Positions 7,897 through 16,163 of a stretch of 64,000 bases of DNA are shown here, in pieces. Source of the DNA: an uncultured Pelagibacteraceae bacterium (GTDB lineage: Bacteria > Pseudomonadota > Alphaproteobacteria > Pelagibacterales > Pelagibacteraceae); assembly GCA_902574035.1 (NCBI GenBank), contig CACGMC010000002.1:1-64000 (forward strand), given 5' to 3'. The translations under genes and the position numbers were made by a program. The notes beneath the pieces were generated by a model. It saw nothing but the letters and a program-made list of their open reading frames with translations. It had not been told where the DNA came from and did not search any database. The number at the start of each line of letters is the position of its first letter. Positions within the stretch are counted from its first letter, which is position 1.

Positions 7897-9117
7897 ATGG
7901 GTGACTTTTCTCAAAATGGAATAATTTCAAATCTCCACGATTTTGGGACTAAATCTACAGCTGATATAGAAAAAGAATTATTAAAATTTTCAAAAGAAAG
8001 AAAAATGGAATTAATTTTACCAAGTCTATATTCTGAACTTAAAGGAGATGCATTATCTAATATTGTAAAACAAATTGGAGAAACAAAATATCTTAACCAT
8101 ATCATTATTGGTTTAGATAAGGCTTCAAAATCAGAGGCTATCAAGGCTTGGAAATTTTTTAAAGGTTTAAACACACCTTTTACAATCTTATGGAATGATG
8201 GACCTAAATTAAAAAAATTGCATGAAGAACTTAAAGAGAAAGGTTTAGCACCGAGCGAGACGGGAAAAGGTAGAAATGTTTGGTATTGTCTTGGCATGTG
8301 TATTGCAAGAGATGAAGCTAGATCTGTTGCTCTTCACGATTGTGATATTAAAACTTATGATAGAAGAATGCTAGCAAAGTTATTTTATCCTGTTGTAAAT
8401 CCTTTTTTTAACTTTGAGTTTTGTAAGGGATATTACCCAAGAATAGCTAATGGGAAAATGAATGGTCGAGTTGCAAGATTACTTGTGTTTCCTTTGTTAA
8501 CTGCTTTAGAAAAAACTATTGGAAAAAGTGACTATTTAGAATTTATGAAATCATTCAAATACCCTCTTGCAGGCGAGTTTTCATTTAGAAGAAATGTTTT
8601 ACCAGAGCTTAGAATATCATCTGACTGGGGTATTGAAGTTGGTATTCTGTCAGAAATGCAAAGAAATTTTTCTCCCCAAAATATTTGCCAAGTTGATTTA
8701 GCTGACAAATATGATCATAAACATCAGGACTTATCAGCAAATAATGAAAACAAAGGACTATCAAGAATGTCTTTAGATATTATTAAAACTTTAATTAGAA
8801 AACTAGCAACACAAGGAAATACTTTTAGCCCTGAAACTTTTAGATCATTAAAAGCTACATATTATCGATATGCATTAGATTTAATTGACATCTATAGAAG
8901 CGATGCTGAAATGAATGGTTTTAAATTTGATTCTCATACTGAGGAAAAAACAGTCGAATTATTTGCTTTAAATATAATGAAGGCCGGCGATTCTTTTTTA
9001 AAAAGTCCTATGGATACGCCGTTCATACCTACATGGAGCAGAGTTAAAAGTGCTATTCCCGATTATTTGAAAAGACTTAAAGAAGCTATTAATGAAGATA
9101 ACAAAAATTTTAGCTAA
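7897..9117 (+). CDS. gpgS: Glucosyl-3-phosphoglycerate synthase-like glycosyltransferase
   Basis: This predicted cytoplasmic GT-A glycosyltransferase would transfer glucose from a nucleotide sugar to 3-phosphoglycerate. The metal-binding DxD-type motif is seen as ALHDCDIKTY near residue 147. Other family-like stretches are KGRNVWYCLG and ISSDWGIEVGIL. The track starts the ORF at 7837 inside the upstream phosphatase. I prefer the ATG at 7897, which has a purine-rich AAAGGAATAAG ribosome site just upstream and gives 406 aa. With the preceding HAD phosphatase it forms a two-gene compatible-solute module, useful to a marine cell because glucosylglycerate needs no nitrogen. Confidence 0.83.
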   Translation: MGDFSQNGIISNLHDFGTKSTADIEKELLKFSKERKMELILPSLYSELKGDALSNIVKQIGETKYLNHIIIGLDKASKSEAIKAWKFFKGLNTPFTILWNDGPKLKKLHEELKEKGLAPSETGKGRNVWYCLGMCIARDEARSVALHDCDIKTYDRRMLAKLFYPVVNPFFNFEFCKGYYPRIANGKMNGRVARLLVFPLLTALEKTIGKSDYLEFMKSFKYPLAGEFSFRRNVLPELRISSDWGIEVGILSEMQRNFSPQNICQVDLADKYDHKHQDLSANNENKGLSRMSLDIIKTLIRKLATQGNTFSPETFRSLKATYYRYALDLIDIYRSDAEMNGFKFDSHTEEKTVELFALNIMKAGDSFLKSPMDTPFIPTWSRVKSAIPDYLKRLKEAINEDNKNFS

Positions 9118-9134
9118 TGTTAAAATTATTAATC

Positions 9135-10169
9135 TTAACAACCTTTGAAAGATTTAGACATATTTCTGATTAAATCAAAATATAATGATTTTCCTGGATT
9201 TAGTGTTGCTCCCAAAGGATCTATAACTCCAGTCTTAATATTTGTGTCTTTTGCTACTGCTTTGATTATATCCGGGTTAAATTGAGGTTCAGAAAATACA
9301 CAACTTACCTTTTCATGCTCAATTACTTCTCTAATTTCAGATAATTGTTCTGCACCAGGTAATACATCTGTATTCACTGTAAAAGCTCCTAAAACATTAA
9401 CATCAAATCTTTTTTCGAAATACTGGTAGGCGTCATGAAAAACAATTGATTTAAAGTCTTTATTTAAATCAGATTTAACTTTTTTTATTAGTTTGTCTAA
9501 ATCTTTGTGTGCCTTTTTTAAATTAGCTTTATATTTAGATGCGTTTTGTTGATCGTTTTCAATTAGATGTTCTGCCATCTCACTTAAAATTACTTTTGCG
9601 TTCATTGGGTCAAGCCAAATATGTGGATCATGTTCACCGTGAGCATGCTCGTGATGATCGTCGTGTTTATCCTCTTTATGACCGTGTTCTTTATGATCGT
9701 CATGTTTAGCTTCTTTATGACCGTGTTCTTTATGATCATCGTGTTTATCCTCTTTATGACCGTGTTCTTTGTGATCGTCATGTCCATGGTCATCATGGCC
9801 TTCGAATATGTTTCTTTCTCTAAATTCTAATTTTTTTAATCCTTTAATTTCCATTAATTCTATTTTTTCAGCTTTTTTTGCTACTGATTTTAATGGTTTT
9901 TCTAAAAAAGTTTCTAAGTCTTCACCAACCCAAAAAACTAGGTCAGCATTTTGTAACATTTTAGCGTGCGATGGTTTTAATGCAAATCCATGTGGAGAAT
10001 TATATCCATCTACGATCAAATCTGGTTTACCAACTCCATCCATCAAATAACTTGCTAATGAGTGTATAGGTTTTATAGAAGCTACAACTTTAATTTCAGC
10101 ATTTGCTGAAAAATTTATGGCAAATGTAAAAAATAAAGTAATTGTAAGCTTTAAAAATTTGTTTATCAT
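9135..10169 (-). CDS. znuA: Zinc ABC transporter substrate-binding protein ZnuA
   Basis: This periplasmic zinc-binding lipocalin-unrelated cluster A-I binding protein delivers Zn to ZnuB. It has an N-terminal signal peptide of about 24 residues ending ANAE, then IKVVASIKPIHSLASYLMDG, typical of ZnuA. A long His/Asp/Glu-rich loop at about residues 120-185 contains three copies of a 13-residue unit (KEHGHKEDKHDDH). The zinc-site regions EHDPHIWLDP, VFHDAYQYF and FSEPQF follow. The gene is divergent from znuC, and the shared promoter has two Zur-type palindromes; the nearer ends 4 bp before the start codon, leaving no evident Shine-Dalgarno. The 344-aa length is slightly long because of the loop. 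Confidence 0.95.
   Translation of the reverse strand: MINKFLKLTITLFFTFAINFSANAEIKVVASIKPIHSLASYLMDGVGKPDLIVDGYNSPHGFALKPSHAKMLQNADLVFWVGEDLETFLEKPLKSVAKKAEKIELMEIKGLKKLEFRERNIFEGHDDHGHDDHKEHGHKEDKHDDHKEHGHKEAKHDDHKEHGHKEDKHDDHHEHAHGEHDPHIWLDPMNAKVILSEMAEHLIENDQQNASKYKANLKKAHKDLDKLIKKVKSDLNKDFKSIVFHDAYQYFEKRFDVNVLGAFTVNTDVLPGAEQLSEIREVIEHEKVSCVFSEPQFNPDIIKAVAKDTNIKTGVIDPLGATLNPGKSLYFDLIRNMSKSFKGC
9655..9771 (-). repeat. Tandem 39-bp repeat coding the His-rich loop of ZnuA
   Basis: Three near-identical 39-bp units lie at 9655-9693, 9694-9732 and 9733-9771, differing at only a few bases, and encode three copies of a 13-aa His/Asp/Lys unit in ZnuA. Because the unit is a multiple of three, changes in copy number would keep the frame. 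His-rich loops are common in ZnuA proteins; an exact tandem array suggests recent slippage expansion. The plus-strand ORF at 9621-9830 is only a shadow of this repeat. Confidence 0.9.
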
Positions 10170-10172
10170 AGT

Positions 10173-10202
10173 GTTATAATGTAACGTTTGTTATAATATA
10201 AC
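10173..10202. promoter_or_regulatory. Two tandem Zur operators between znuA and znuC
   Basis: Two 13-bp elements occur 17 bp apart centre to centre: GTTATAATGTAAC at 10173-10185 and GTTATAATATAAC at 10190-10202. The second is a perfect inverted repeat around its central base; the first has one mismatched pair. They match the known alphaproteobacterial Zur pattern. They sit between divergent znuA and znuC, with a zur gene at the end of the znuCB operon, so zinc-dependent repression of both directions is strongly suggested. The first element ends 4 bp from the znuA start codon. Confidence 0.88.
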
Positions 10203-10226
10203 ATTTTGAAGGTCAAGTGATTTATT

Positions 10227-10973
10227 ATGGAAAATAAAAAAAAAGTTCTACTAAAGGTTGAAAATGTCGGCGTTTCTATGAATGACAAATCTTTAGTTAA
10301 AGGTGTTTCATTTGAAGTTAAACAAGGTGAAATAGTTACTTTGATAGGTCCAAATGGTTCTGGAAAATCAACAACAGCAAAAATTGCACTGGGAATATAT
10401 AAAAAAATAGATGGCAAAGTTAAAACATACACTAATAAAATTGGATACGTGCCTCAAAAAATTTCAATAGATTGGACCTTACCAATCAGAGTTTCGGATT
10501 TTATGACTTTGACAGAAGAATTAACCCAGGATCAAATAAATATAGCTTTAAATTTAACAGGTGTTGAACATTTAAAAAATAAAAGTTTAAGTAATTTATC
10601 TGGAGGCGAGTTTCAAAGAGTATTGATAGCAAGAGCCATCTCAAAACAACCAGAATTATTAGTTCTTGATGAGCCTGTACAAGGTGTTGATTTTAAAGGT
10701 GAAATTGCCTTATATGAATTAATCAAAAAAATTTCAGAGAAAATGAAATGTGGAATACTTTTAATCTCACATGATTTGCATGTAGTAATGTCTGCTACTG
10801 ATTATGTATTATGCCTAAATGGACATGTCTGTTGTTCTGGAACACCGCATCGTGTCGTTCAAGATAGCAAGTATAAGGAGCTATTTGGTGATAGAGCTTC
10901 AAATATCTTATCCCTTTACGAACATAAACATGATCATACTCACTCTCCAGACGGAACAATAGATCAAAAATAA
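10227..10973 (+). CDS. znuC: Zinc ABC transporter ATP-binding protein ZnuC
   Basis: This cytoplasmic ATPase powers zinc import with ZnuB and ZnuA. The 248-aa protein shows Walker A GPNGSGKST near residue 38, the ABC signature LSGGEFQR near 130, Walker B LLVLDEP, and the switch histidine in LLISHDLHVV. The tail HKHDHTHSPDG is histidine-rich, as in many ZnuC proteins. It begins 25 bp after the second Zur box and is followed at 1 bp by znuB, so znuC-znuB-zur looks like one operon under Zur control. Confidence 0.95.
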   Translation: MENKKKVLLKVENVGVSMNDKSLVKGVSFEVKQGEIVTLIGPNGSGKSTTAKIALGIYKKIDGKVKTYTNKIGYVPQKISIDWTLPIRVSDFMTLTEELTQDQINIALNLTGVEHLKNKSLSNLSGGEFQRVLIARAISKQPELLVLDEPVQGVDFKGEIALYELIKKISEKMKCGILLISHDLHVVMSATDYVLCLNGHVCCSGTPHRVVQDSKYKELFGDRASNILSLYEHKHDHTHSPDGTIDQK

Positions 10974-10974
10974 T

Positions 10975-11778
10975 ATGCTTGATGATTTTTTTATAAGAGC
11001 TTTACTTGCAGGAATTGGAATAGCTTTAATAACAGGTCCAATAGGATGTTTTGTAATTTGGAGAAGATTGTCTTTTTTTGCAGGTACACTTGCACATTCA
11101 GCTTTATTAGGTGTAACTATGGCTTTGGTATTTGAACTTAATATTGCTTTATCAGTTTTTTTAATATCAGCGGTTATAGCTATTTTCCTTCTACAATTAC
11201 AAACTAAAACAAATCTTCCTAACGATGCTTTATTAGGTTTATTAGCTCATTCATCACTAGCTATAGGACTTGTAATCATTGGATTTTTAACAACTATTAG
11301 ATTTGACGTTATGGGATTACTTTTTGGCGATATATTAGCTGTAAGTAAAAACGATTTATTATTAATTTGGGGCGGTGGCTTATTTATCTTAATAATTTTA
11401 AAAATTATTTGGAAACCTTTGTTTGCTTCAACAATAAATTATGATTTAGCTAAAGCGGAAGGAATGAATCCTGATAGATATAATGCAATATTTACAATTT
11501 TGATGGCAGCAATAATTGCTATTTCAATAAAAATAGTTGGGCTTCTCTTAATAACTGGAATGCTTATTATTCCAGCAGCGTTAGCAAGAAATATCTCAAA
11601 TAATCCTATACAAATGGCTCTTTTATCTACGATTGGAGGATTATTATCAATTTTAATAGGATTGTTTTCTTCTTTAGAATTTAATACAGCATCCGGTCCT
11701 TCAATAATAACTGCAGCTTTACTACTATTTTTAATTTCACTTATTAAAACAAAAAAATTTTCCGAATTGAAAAAATGA
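10975..11778 (+). CDS. znuB: Zinc ABC transporter permease ZnuB
   Basis: This is the inner-membrane permease of the zinc importer, 267 aa with about eight hydrophobic segments. Family-like features are GPIGCFVIWRRLSFFAGTLAHSALLG near residues 20-45 and LLLITGMLIIPAALARNIS near 190-210. It starts 1 bp after the znuC stop, indicating translational coupling, and is followed by zur after 22 bp. Together with znuA on the other strand it completes the transporter. A manganese-type permease of the same superfamily is possible in principle, but the Zur boxes and adjacent zur favour zinc. Confidence 0.93.
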   Translation: MLDDFFIRALLAGIGIALITGPIGCFVIWRRLSFFAGTLAHSALLGVTMALVFELNIALSVFLISAVIAIFLLQLQTKTNLPNDALLGLLAHSSLAIGLVIIGFLTTIRFDVMGLLFGDILAVSKNDLLLIWGGGLFILIILKIIWKPLFASTINYDLAKAEGMNPDRYNAIFTILMAAIIAISIKIVGLLLITGMLIIPAALARNISNNPIQMALLSTIGGLLSILIGLFSSLEFNTASGPSIITAALLLFLISLIKTKKFSELKK

Positions 11779-11800
11779 AAGTTAATTGGTAAAATAAAAT

Positions 11801-12199
11801 ATGGCTCAGATACAAACTCTTTCTAAAAATCAAAAAATAATTTTAGATATCATTGAAAAAGCCAACGAACCTTTAAAAGCTTATTCAATTTTATTTAATG
11901 TTCAAAAAAAAGGTATCAAAGCACCTTTACAAGTTTATAGAGCTTTAGAAAAATTAATCAAATTAGGAAAAATTCATAAAGTAGAAAGCAGAAATGCATT
12001 TGTGGCTTGTAAAAATTCAAATTGTGAAATTTCTAAAGCTACAGCTTTCTCGATTTGTGAAACATGCAAAAAGGTAACTGAAATTAGCGACCAAAAACTT
12101 TCTAAATATTTAAAAAATTTTCATGACAAAACCGGCATGATCTATAAAAAATATAATTTAGAATTTTATGGTTTATGTACAACCTGTAAAAGAAGTTAA
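11801..12199 (+). CDS. zur: Fur-family zinc uptake regulator Zur
   Basis: This 132-aa protein belongs to the Fur superfamily: an N-terminal winged helix (LSKNQKIILDIIEKANEPLKAYSILFNV) followed by a metal-binding dimerisation domain. Two Cys-x2-Cys pairs are visible, FSICETCKKV and YGLCTTCKRS, forming the structural zinc site, with a further CKNSNC nearby. Its place at the end of znuCB and the Zur boxes upstream of that operon identify it as Zur rather than Fur, and imply autoregulation. No separate promoter is apparent in the 22-bp gap before it. It would sense cytoplasmic zinc and repress znuA and znuCB when zinc is sufficient. Confidence 0.9.
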   Translation: MAQIQTLSKNQKIILDIIEKANEPLKAYSILFNVQKKGIKAPLQVYRALEKLIKLGKIHKVESRNAFVACKNSNCEISKATAFSICETCKKVTEISDQKLSKYLKNFHDKTGMIYKKYNLEFYGLCTTCKRS

Positions 12200-12258
12200 T
12201 TAAATACTGCGACAAATCTCAATTTTCAATATCTACTAAATTATCTTAATCTTCTAAA

Positions 12259-13191
12259 ATGAAATTTATTATATCAATCATAAGTACGTTATTTTTCTTA
12301 ACTTCTTTAAATGCTAAAGAAATTAAAATGGGAAAAGCTGATTGGGATACAGGTTATTTTCAAGCAGAAATATATAAAAAAGCTTTAGAAAAAATGGGTT
12401 ACAAAGTGTCTGGCCCTACTGTGATGAAACCCCAAGTTTTTTATGTGGCAGCTGCTGCAGGTGATATGGATTTATGGGTAAACGGATGGTTTGATAATCA
12501 TAATACCTATGTAACTGAATCAATGGGAAAAGTTAAACCTGTTGGATATGTTGTAGAAAAGGGTGGTTTACAAGGTTATTTAATTGATAAGAAAACTGCT
12601 GACAAATTCAATATAAAATCAATAATGGATATCAAAAAACATGCAAAAGAATTCGACACAAATGGTGATGGAAAAGCTGATTTAGTAGCATGTCACCCAG
12701 GGTGGGGATGTGAAAAGATAATTACAAAACATTTTAAAGAACTTGGTCTTGGAGATTTTATTAATCCATTAAAAGCCGATTACTCTGCATCTATGGCTGA
12801 TACAATTTCAAGATACAAAAATGGAAAATCAATCTTATTTTATACTTGGACGCCAAACTGGACAGTTGGAACATTAAAATTAGGAGAAGATGTTGTTTGG
12901 ATTGAAGCGCCTTACAGCGAAACAAAAGAAGTTAAAGTACCAAATGCAACAAAATCTAAATTAAATATGGGTTTTGGTGTAAATGATATTAGAGCTGCAG
13001 CAAATGTTGATTTTCTTAAAGCCAATCCAAAAGTTGAAAAAATGTTAAAAAAAGCCTCTATACCATTAGCAGATATCGCTGAGCAAAACCTTAAGATGAA
13101 CGCTGGCGAAAAAAGTGAAAAAGCGATAAAGAAACATGCTGAAGACTGGATAAAGGCAAATCAAAGTACCTTTGACAGCTGGATTAACTAA
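12259..13191 (+). CDS. proX: ProX-type glycine betaine/proline ABC substrate-binding protein (copy 1)
   Basis: This periplasmic binding protein for quaternary amines or proline betaine is 310 aa with a signal peptide of about 19 residues ending LNAKE. It matches E. coli ProX-type proteins: WDTGYFQAEIYKKALEKMGY, DLWVNGWF, the loop FDTNGDGKADLVACHPGWGCE with a calcium-loop-like DxNxDGxxD pattern, and FYTWTPNWTV. A paralogue follows directly and is roughly three-quarters identical by eye. The aromatic residues expected to form the ligand cage (several Trp) are present. The exact ligand cannot be read from sequence. A 133-bp gap separates the two copies, so each may have its own promoter. Confidence 0.9.
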   Translation: MKFIISIISTLFFLTSLNAKEIKMGKADWDTGYFQAEIYKKALEKMGYKVSGPTVMKPQVFYVAAAAGDMDLWVNGWFDNHNTYVTESMGKVKPVGYVVEKGGLQGYLIDKKTADKFNIKSIMDIKKHAKEFDTNGDGKADLVACHPGWGCEKIITKHFKELGLGDFINPLKADYSASMADTISRYKNGKSILFYTWTPNWTVGTLKLGEDVVWIEAPYSETKEVKVPNATKSKLNMGFGVNDIRAAANVDFLKANPKVEKMLKKASIPLADIAEQNLKMNAGEKSEKAIKKHAEDWIKANQSTFDSWIN

Positions 13192-13324
13192 TTTAACTTC
13201 AAAATAAATCTCAAATTAACCACTATTTACCTTAGTTTTTGAAATAAAACTCACCTTTTAGTTGTATTACGGTTACATTTAATAATTATACATGCTAGTT
13301 TTTTTAAAAAAATAAGGAGTATAC

Positions 13325-14266
13325 ATGAAACATTTTAAAATTATCGTAGCTTTGATTGCAGCTTTGTTCATAACAAAAGCTGTTAATGCTAACGAAATCA
13401 AAATGGCTAAAGCAAACTGGGATACTGGTTATTTCCAAGCTGAAATATATAAACAAGCTTTGGAAAAAATGGGCTACAAAGTAACTGAGCCTAAAGCAAT
13501 TAAGCCTTCAGTATTTTATGTTGCAGCAGCAGCAGGGGATCTAGACTTATGGGTAAACGGATGGTTTGGAACTCATGACGGATATATCAAAGAAGCTAAA
13601 GGTAAAGTAAAAAAAGTTGGTTATGTAATGAAAAAAGGTGGCTTACAAGGTTACCTTATCGACAAAAAATCAGCTGACAGCCTTGGTATCAAAAGCGTAA
13701 TGGATATTAAAAAACACGCAGCAAAATTTGACTCAAATGGTGACGGTAAAGCAGACATGGTAGCTTGCCCTCCAGGTTGGGGATGTGAGAAACAAATCAC
13801 AAAACACTTTGCTGAATTAGGTTTAGGTGACTTTATTAATCCAGTAAAAGCTGACTATTCAGCATCTATGGCTGACGTTGTTGCAAAATACAAAAACGGT
13901 AAACCAGTATTATTTTATACTTGGACGCCGAACTGGACAGTTGGTGCTTTAAAACTTGGACAAGATGTTGTTTGGATAGAAGTTCCTTACAGCGCTACAA
14001 AAAAAGTAGCAGTATCAAATGCAACAAAATCTAAAATAAATATGGGTTTTGGTGCTGATGATATTCGTCCAGCAGCTAACTCTGATTTCTTAAAAGCTAA
14101 TCCTAAAGTGAAAAAAATGCTTTCTAAAGCATCTATTCCACTAGCGGATATCGCAGCACAAAACATGAAGATGAATGCTGGTGAGAAAAGCGAAAGAGCA
14201 ATCAAGAAGCATGCTAAGGAGTGGATTAAAGCGAACCAAAGTACGTTCGACAGTTGGATAAAATAA
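13325..14266 (+). CDS. proX: ProX-type glycine betaine/proline ABC substrate-binding protein (copy 2)
   Basis: This is the second ProX paralogue, 313 aa with a signal peptide ending VNANE. It keeps all the regions seen in copy 1, including NWDTGYFQAEIYKQ, DLWVNGWF, FDSNGDGKADMVACPPGWGCE and FYTWTPNWTV. It has a strong Shine-Dalgarno (AAGGAGT, 7 bp before the ATG) and a 133-bp leader, unlike copy 1, and is probably the more highly expressed copy. The ProW permease starts 12 bp downstream. Differences between the copies, such as CHPGWG versus CPPGWG and residues in the DNHNTY versus GTHDGY segment, could alter ligand preference; that is inference. Confidence 0.91.
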   Translation: MKHFKIIVALIAALFITKAVNANEIKMAKANWDTGYFQAEIYKQALEKMGYKVTEPKAIKPSVFYVAAAAGDLDLWVNGWFGTHDGYIKEAKGKVKKVGYVMKKGGLQGYLIDKKSADSLGIKSVMDIKKHAAKFDSNGDGKADMVACPPGWGCEKQITKHFAELGLGDFINPVKADYSASMADVVAKYKNGKPVLFYTWTPNWTVGALKLGQDVVWIEVPYSATKKVAVSNATKSKINMGFGADDIRPAANSDFLKANPKVKKMLSKASIPLADIAAQNMKMNAGEKSERAIKKHAKEWIKANQSTFDSWIK

Positions 14267-14277
14267 GTTTTAGGTAA

Positions 14278-15144
14278 GTGAGCTTAAAACTTTCACCATC
14301 TGACTACGAAGTATACGTTCCGATAGCAGAATGGATTGAAAAACATATTAAGGAGTGGTTGTTTATGCAACGACCACTCTTTAAAAAATTATCCGCACCG
14401 ATAGACTCAGTATTAAACGGTTTAGACACATTATTTAATTTCATACCATTTCCGATAGTAATTCTTATTTTCATGGCTTTTGCATTCAAAACCAATGGAT
14501 TAAAATTTGCATTATTATCAGCATTAAGTTTAATTTTCATTGACCTTGTTGATTTGTGGCAAGAAACAATGACAACATTAGCGATGATTTTTACTGCTGT
14601 AATATTTTGTATGATAATTGGAATACCTTTGGGAATTGTAGCATCACGTAGTAATTTATTTGAAACTATATTAAGACCTATTCTTGATATAATGCAAACA
14701 ATACCAAGTTTCGTTTATTTAATTCCTGTTGTAATGTTATTTGGTGTGGGTCTGACGCCGGGGGTAGTTGCAACTATTGTATTTGCTTTACCACCAATTG
14801 TCAGACTAACGAACTTAGGAATTAGACAAGTAGGTAAGGGATTTAAAGAAGCTGGAGCTAGTTTAGGTTTATCAAGATTTTTAATATTAACTAAAATAGA
14901 AATTCCTTTAGCTATGAAGACTATTATGGCTGGGGTTAACCAAACATTAATGTTAGCTTTATCAATGGTAGTTATAGCTGCACTTATTGGGGCAGGGGGG
15001 TTAGGATTAACAGTATACGTTGCATTAGGTAGGTTAGATATTGGTGGAGCCGTTGTAGGAGGAACTGGTATTGTTATATTAGCAATTATTTTAGATAGAA
15101 TAACCCAAAAAATTATTCCTCAAGATAATATTAAATCTAGATAA
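14278..15144 (+). CDS. proW: ProW-type glycine betaine/proline ABC transporter permease
   Basis: This is the inner-membrane permease paired with the ProX proteins. It is 288 aa, begins with GTG after a GTAAGTG sequence, and has an N-terminal cytoplasmic extension followed by about six hydrophobic segments. The EAA loop reads KEAGASLGLSRFLILTKIEIPLAMKTI near residues 195-220, and ALIGAGGLGLTVYVALGRLD follows, typical of ProW/OpuAB. The ATPase subunit (ProV) is not next to it; the gene converges 1 bp from a BASS transporter on the other strand. A ProV encoded elsewhere, or shared with another importer, must complete the system. Confidence 0.91.
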   Translation: MSLKLSPSDYEVYVPIAEWIEKHIKEWLFMQRPLFKKLSAPIDSVLNGLDTLFNFIPFPIVILIFMAFAFKTNGLKFALLSALSLIFIDLVDLWQETMTTLAMIFTAVIFCMIIGIPLGIVASRSNLFETILRPILDIMQTIPSFVYLIPVVMLFGVGLTPGVVATIVFALPPIVRLTNLGIRQVGKGFKEAGASLGLSRFLILTKIEIPLAMKTIMAGVNQTLMLALSMVVIAALIGAGGLGLTVYVALGRLDIGGAVVGGTGIVILAIILDRITQKIIPQDNIKSR

Positions 15145-15145
15145 T

Positions 15146-15991
15146 TTAATTAATTTTTCTCACAAAAAGAACAAAAATGATTGACGTCACAAACATAATC
15201 AATGCATATGCAGCTGTAGGAACCATAAACACAATATCATCAAATAATTGAGTTGCTACAAACACAGCTAACGTTCCATTTTGTAAACCGCATTCAAGAG
15301 AAATACACTTTCTCTGAGCAATTCCTGATGCCCAAAATTTAGCAATGTAATAACCGGCGAAAATCATTGTAATGTTAAGGATAAAAGTTATTAAACCTGC
15401 TCTAGTTATAAAACTAATTATTCTATCCCATTCCTCAACCCATATAGATATAAAAACAATTAAAAATAATATTACTGATAGCCTTTGAACTAATAAAGTT
15501 TTAGATATTATAAAATCAGTCATTAAACTTCTAATAATCATTCCAAAAAGCACTGGCACGGTTACTACAAAAAACATTTTAAGCGCAATATTTAGCATTG
15601 AAATTTCTTTAACTATTTCAATACCTAAATAATTAGCTGAATTAAACACAATCAAAGGGACAATAATTATACTTAGTAAGCTTACAACAGCAGTTAATGT
15701 TACTGATAAAGCAACATCTCCATCAGCAAATTTAGTTAATATGTTTGAAGTTACTCCACCTGGTGCTGCCGCAATAACCATGACACCCATAGCAATTTCT
15801 ACAGGTAACGAAATTAAACTTATTAAGATAATAGCTACTATAGGAAGAAGAATAACTTGTGATAAAAAGCCTATAAGAAAATCTTTGGGATTTTTTACTA
15901 CTCTTAAAAAATCTTGAGTTGTTAAACCTAGTCCAAGACCGATCATGATTATAGCCAAACATATCGGCGCTATACTTTTTGCGATTTCCAC
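15146..15991 (-). CDS. BASS family (bile acid:sodium symporter-like) transporter
   Basis: This 281-aa membrane protein has about nine to ten hydrophobic segments in the bile acid:sodium symporter arrangement. Family-like regions include GLGLTTQDFLRVVKNPKDFLIGFLSQVILLP near the N-terminus, VMVIAAAPGGVTSNILTKFADGDVALSVTLTAV near residues 70-105, and the later segment ECGLQNGTLAVFVATQLF. Bacterial members move diverse organic anions with sodium; the substrate is unknown. The start is GTG preceded by a clear AGGGGGA ribosome site. A 15-bp inverted repeat lies 14 bp upstream of the start codon and might be an operator. Confidence 0.87.
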   Translation of the reverse strand: MEIAKSIAPICLAIIMIGLGLGLTTQDFLRVVKNPKDFLIGFLSQVILLPIVAIILISLISLPVEIAMGVMVIAAAPGGVTSNILTKFADGDVALSVTLTAVVSLLSIIIVPLIVFNSANYLGIEIVKEISMLNIALKMFFVVTVPVLFGMIIRSLMTDFIISKTLLVQRLSVILFLIVFISIWVEEWDRIISFITRAGLITFILNITMIFAGYYIAKFWASGIAQRKCISLECGLQNGTLAVFVATQLFDDIVFMVPTAAYALIMFVTSIIFVLFVRKIN

Positions 15992-16005
15992 TTACTTCCC
16001 CCTGG

Positions 16006-16020
16006 TGTTACTTTGTAACA
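16006..16020. promoter_or_regulatory. Inverted repeat TGTTAC-TTT-GTAACA upstream of the BASS gene
   Basis: A perfect 6-bp inverted repeat with a 3-bp spacer, TGTTACTTTGTAACA, sits just before the ribosome site of the BASS transporter and 21 bp before the ATG of the small rightward ORF. Its position between divergent reading frames suits an operator for a dimeric repressor. No regulator is identified, so this is only a candidate site. Confidence 0.4.
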
Positions 16021-16034
16021 TATACATAAAAAAG

Positions 16035-16163
16035 GCCCAAAATGAAACAATCTTGGGTTGTGTTGAATTCAACTTATGATAGATTCTCTTATATGAGAAT
16101 CTTAGCTTCAAGAATTAAAAACGCTAAAGAGCTAAAGTACGGTAAGCTAAAAACTAGCTTACT
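16035..16163 (+). repeat. Array of four inverted repeats / possible structured RNA
   Basis: Four inverted repeats lie in 130 bp: CCCAA/TTGGG at 16035-16056, the 12-bp palindrome GTTGAATTCAAC at 16062-16073, AGATTCTC/GAGAATCT with a TTATAT loop at 16081-16102, and GTAAGCTA/TAGCTTAC with an AAAAC loop at 16142-16162. The last can add a G-U pair at its base. Regular stem-loops of this kind suggest a folded RNA, although a 63-aa ORF spans the same bases. It precedes the Fur box and the Fe(III) operon. No known riboswitch class is recognised. Confidence 0.4.

Noticed and set aside
9118-9140. TGTTAA/TTAACA inverted repeat between gpgS and znuA
   Set aside because: The 6-bp AT-only stem with a 12-nt loop is too weak to call a terminator.
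9621-9830. Plus-strand ORF of 69 aa rich in Met, Phe and Val
   Set aside because: It is the reverse of the ZnuA histidine-rich tandem repeat and its composition is an artefact of that repeat.
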